Of a DNA stretch of 14,346 nt, positions 12,724-14,346 are shown one piece after another. The notes below the pieces were generated by a model. That model was not told the origin of the DNA and did no database searches. It saw only the letters and a program-made list of their open reading frames with translations. Origin of the DNA: Thermoguttaceae bacterium (GTDB lineage Bacteria > Planctomycetota > Planctomycetia > Pirellulales > Thermoguttaceae); assembly GCA_017454585.1 (NCBI GenBank), contig JAFTCU010000069.1, forward strand, positions 1-14,346, in the 5' to 3' direction. Positions within the stretch are counted from its first letter, which is position 1, and each line of letters begins with the position of its first letter. The position numbers and the translations under genes are program-made.

Positions 12724-12738
12724 CACTAAATATAGCAT
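12691..12738. promoter_or_regulatory. Candidate tandem NrdR boxes
   Basis: CTAAATATAG (12726-12735) fits the NrdR-box core CwAtATaTwG at nine of ten positions, and CAAGATATGG (12694-12703) at eight. Their centres are 32 bp apart, which is the usual three-turn spacing of paired NrdR sites. The first lies just after the -10 box. The outer ACA/TGT flanks match only partly, so this is a candidate only. Confidence 0.35.
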
Positions 12739-12764
12739 TCTAGCAGAAAATTTTTATTTGTCAA
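12737..12764 (-). promoter_or_regulatory. Promoter of the dcd-nrdD-nrdG operon
   Basis: Minus-strand TTGACA (12759-12764) and TAGAAT (12737-12742) are separated by 16 bp. The predicted start near 12730 is a few bases before the riboswitch P1 helix, as expected for a leader that begins with an aptamer. Confidence 0.8.
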
Positions 12765-13077
12765 GACGGTGTTTCTCCCTTTGGAATTCGCACTGATTTC
12801 TGGATGAGAAGTTGGGAGTTTTGCAGAAAGCAGGCGAAATTTCCCGTTTCACTGATTTCCTGCTTGTGCTTCGTGTTTTACGGGATGGATCTGTTTTCAG
12901 GTGAAAAGTGAAAATTTTTAAATTTTTTTGGAAATATTCCGGGATGGAAATTTCTTTGAATCTGGTTCTTTTTCAAAAGAATAATGAGTAGCTGGAGGGG
13001 TAATTGGGTCCCTTTTCGCTGCTCATTACTCTTCAGACCGGCGAAGTGACGCCCCGCCGGATGCGCTTAAAAACCGC
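12765..13077. other. Gene-free gap between the LacZ-type gene and the dcd promoter
   Basis: No credible gene. It contains the inverted repeats at 12982-13028 and 13038-13060, an imperfect GCAG/CTGC hairpin near 12829-12872, a repeated CGGGATGGA (12881-12889 and 12940-12948) and AT-rich DNA around 12911-12935. Confidence 0.6.
12982..13060. repeat. Two inverted repeats beyond the LacZ-type gene
   Basis: TAATGAGTAGC (12982-12992) pairs with GCTGCTCATTA (13018-13028) with one G-T wobble. Next to it CCGGCG (13038-13043) pairs with CGCCGG (13055-13060). They lie 17-96 bp past the beta-galactosidase stop on the minus strand. They could stop or protect that transcript, but neither has a U-tract. Confidence 0.5.
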
Positions 13078-14346
13078 TTAATCAAGCATGAACTCGAAGT
13101 GGATCTCGTTCGCTTTCAGCTTGAACTGCTCGTGCGGATGTGCGCCCCACGAGTCATCGCCGCCGACGCCAGTCTGCTGGAAGTCGATGTTCACGAACGT
13201 CTCGGCGTGTTCCGGCATCTGGAACGGATGCTTGTGCGTCGAAAGGTCTTCCGTCGTGTAGTGCAGCGCGTTGAAGTTGAACCACGGCTGGCCGTCGAAG
13301 CCCTTCTGACCAAAGACGCGGAACGAGGCTTTCTCGCCCATGAGCTTCAGCATGTACGTCTCGACGTGGTTCCCGGTTTCCTGCGGTTCCGAGTACGGGA
13401 AGAAGTTTTCCGCGACGCTCTTGGCCCAGTGGCCGAAAATCTCGCCGTTCTTGCGGTCCCAGTACGTCTCGTTCGGGCCGCGGCCGCACCACTTGAACTG
13501 CTCGAAGCCCGGCACCGTCGCGAAGTACACGCCAAAGCGCGGCATCTCGGCGAGCTGGTTCTGCCCCTCGTGCTTGTAGTCCATCGTGACGAGGAGTTTC
13601 CCGGCTTTGTCGAGCGCGTAGCTGATCGCCAGTTTGGCCTGAACTTCCGGAAGCGTGCCCGCAAACGTCAGCACGCCGTCGGCGAATTTGGCGGAATCGA
13701 CCTTCCAGCTATTCCCGGCGTCTTTCCAGACTTTGCAGCGGTCGGGCTCACGGTTTCCGCGGTCGTTATCGGTCGGGGCGCGCCAGAAGTTCGGCGCCAT
13801 CGGAGCGGAGAGGATCTCGTTGCCGTTCTTCTTCCAGGAGACCAGTTTCCCGGACTTCTTGCAGAATTTGTACTCGATCCCGTTCGCGGCGAGCGTGAAT
13901 GAATCGGCGTCTTCGGCCGCTTTGGCAGTCGTATCGGTCACGAAAGCGGGCCCTTCGAAGTCACGGACCTTGAATTGGTCCCACGCCATGACGGACCCGG
14001 CTTTGGCGTACGGCGTGTCCTTGGCGAGCACGTACTCGAACGTGACGTACCGAGCCTTTTGAATCACCGACTTCAGATCGACCGTCAGCTCGGCGCTCTC
14101 ACCGGCCTTCAGGTTCGGCAGGTCGATGTACTTCGGCTCGGCCAGGTTGGTGACGCGCCAGCGGAGTTTGAAGTTGGAAAGGTCACTGAAGTCGTGGCGG
14201 TTCAGCACGTTCACTTTCAGAATGCCGTCTTCGAGGGAAACGAAGGTGGTCTTGATCGGCTGCTGGCAGAACTTAATGTGGCCCATGGCCGGGTGAGGCG
14301 TGCGGTCCGAGGAGATCACGCCGTTGCAGCAGAAATTATCGTCCGA
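13078..14346 (-). CDS. LacZ-type (GH2) beta-galactosidase, C-terminal part, cut by window edge
   Basis: The last 422 codons of a GH2 beta-galactosidase, which hydrolyses terminal beta-D-galactosides. The frame is open to the window edge. The apparent start at 14319 is an internal GTG, since upstream codons read SDDNFCCNGV into SSDRTPHP, a typical LacZ segment (DDNF.ANG..S.DRTPHP). What remains is the edge of the catalytic barrel, the immunoglobulin-like domain (about 20-125) and the beta-galactosidase small-chain domain, with FWRAPTDNDRGN (about 187-198) and GRGPNETYWDR (about 288-298), where LacZ enzymes contribute to the active site. The catalytic Glu residues lie outside the window. Whether the full protein is secreted cannot be seen. 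It ends with TAA and is followed by palindromes. Its gene is not linked to the dNTP operon, which has its own promoter. Confidence 0.93.
   Translation of the reverse strand, partial: SDDNFCCNGVISSDRTPHPAMGHIKFCQQPIKTTFVSLEDGILKVNVLNRHDFSDLSNFKLRWRVTNLAEPKYIDLPNLKAGESAELTVDLKSVIQKARYVTFEYVLAKDTPYAKAGSVMAWDQFKVRDFEGPAFVTDTTAKAAEDADSFTLAANGIEYKFCKKSGKLVSWKKNGNEILSAPMAPNFWRAPTDNDRGNREPDRCKVWKDAGNSWKVDSAKFADGVLTFAGTLPEVQAKLAISYALDKAGKLLVTMDYKHEGQNQLAEMPRFGVYFATVPGFEQFKWCGRGPNETYWDRKNGEIFGHWAKSVAENFFPYSEPQETGNHVETYMLKLMGEKASFRVFGQKGFDGQPWFNFNALHYTTEDLSTHKHPFQMPEHAETFVNIDFQQTGVGGDDSWGAHPHEQFKLKANEIHFEFMLD

Larger units (their letters stand above)
12390..12736 (-). other. Long 5' leader of dcd-nrdD-nrdG
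   Basis: An untranslated leader of about 340 nt runs from the predicted start (near 12730) to the dcd ATG. It holds, in transcript order, an NrdR-box-like palindrome at its 5' end, a complete cobalamin aptamer, and about 139 nt of expression-platform DNA rich in GAATC/GATTC palindromes. Open frames read across it in other frames are not genes. Confidence 0.8.

Noticed and set aside
12307..12729. Plus-strand frames of 140 and 71 residues between dcd and the operon promoter
   Set aside because: They are read backwards through the cobalamin riboswitch and leader; conserved RNA blocks explain the sequence better.
14317..14319. GTG as the true start of the LacZ-type gene
   Set aside because: The frame stays open to the window edge and the upstream residues continue a conserved LacZ segment, so the gene is cut by the window and does not start here.

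Overview
The window looks like a chromosomal stretch of an anaerobic or microaerophilic bacterium, most plausibly a Planctomycetota (Pirellulales/Thermoguttaceae-like) or a related PVC-group organism from a gut-type or other polysaccharide-rich anoxic habitat. This is inferred from the protein families: a lipoprotein fusing a LolA/DUF2092-like domain, a redoxin domain and an FG-GAP repeat; an alpha/beta hydrolase of a type common in planctomycetes; secreted glycoside hydrolases; a reverse rubrerythrin; and an oxygen-sensitive class III ribonucleotide reductase. Genes are loosely packed, with long structured gaps. No tRNA, rRNA, CRISPR array, transposase or phage gene was recognised.

Layout. 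From 1 to 2495, three minus-strand genes encode a reverse rubrerythrin interrupted by an in-frame TAG, a nitroreductase-family flavoprotein and a secreted alpha/beta hydrolase. A plus-strand gene (2770-5328) encodes the 852-residue exported fusion protein. It converges on a minus-strand gene for a secreted clan-A glycoside hydrolase (5447-7642). The plus-strand infA (7884-8111) has its own promoter and terminator and is followed by an orphan 99-residue gene ending in a terminator. That terminator faces the minus-strand block dcd - nrdD - nrdG (12389 down to 8739). The right edge (13078-14346) holds the C-terminal part of a LacZ-type beta-galactosidase cut by the window.

The most interesting region is the dNTP block. 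A strong promoter at 12737-12764 drives a leader of about 340 nt that contains what reads as a complete cobalamin (B12) riboswitch (12529-12723). Downstream lie dCTP deaminase, the B12-independent anaerobic RNR and its radical-SAM activase. The expected logic is that B12 shuts this route down, most sensibly if a B12-dependent class II RNR (NrdJ) is encoded elsewhere. Two NrdR-box-like palindromes 32 bp apart, one of them next to the -10 box, suggest possible dual control.

A second theme is the number of intergenic inverted repeats, each built by iterating a different short word (AGGAGTT, ATCCGTG, GCGGACA, GAATC, TAATGAG). One occurs as two related copies, which makes it a dispersed repeat. 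A third is that five recognisable promoters all have a 16-bp spacer between TTGAnn and a TAnnnT -10 box.
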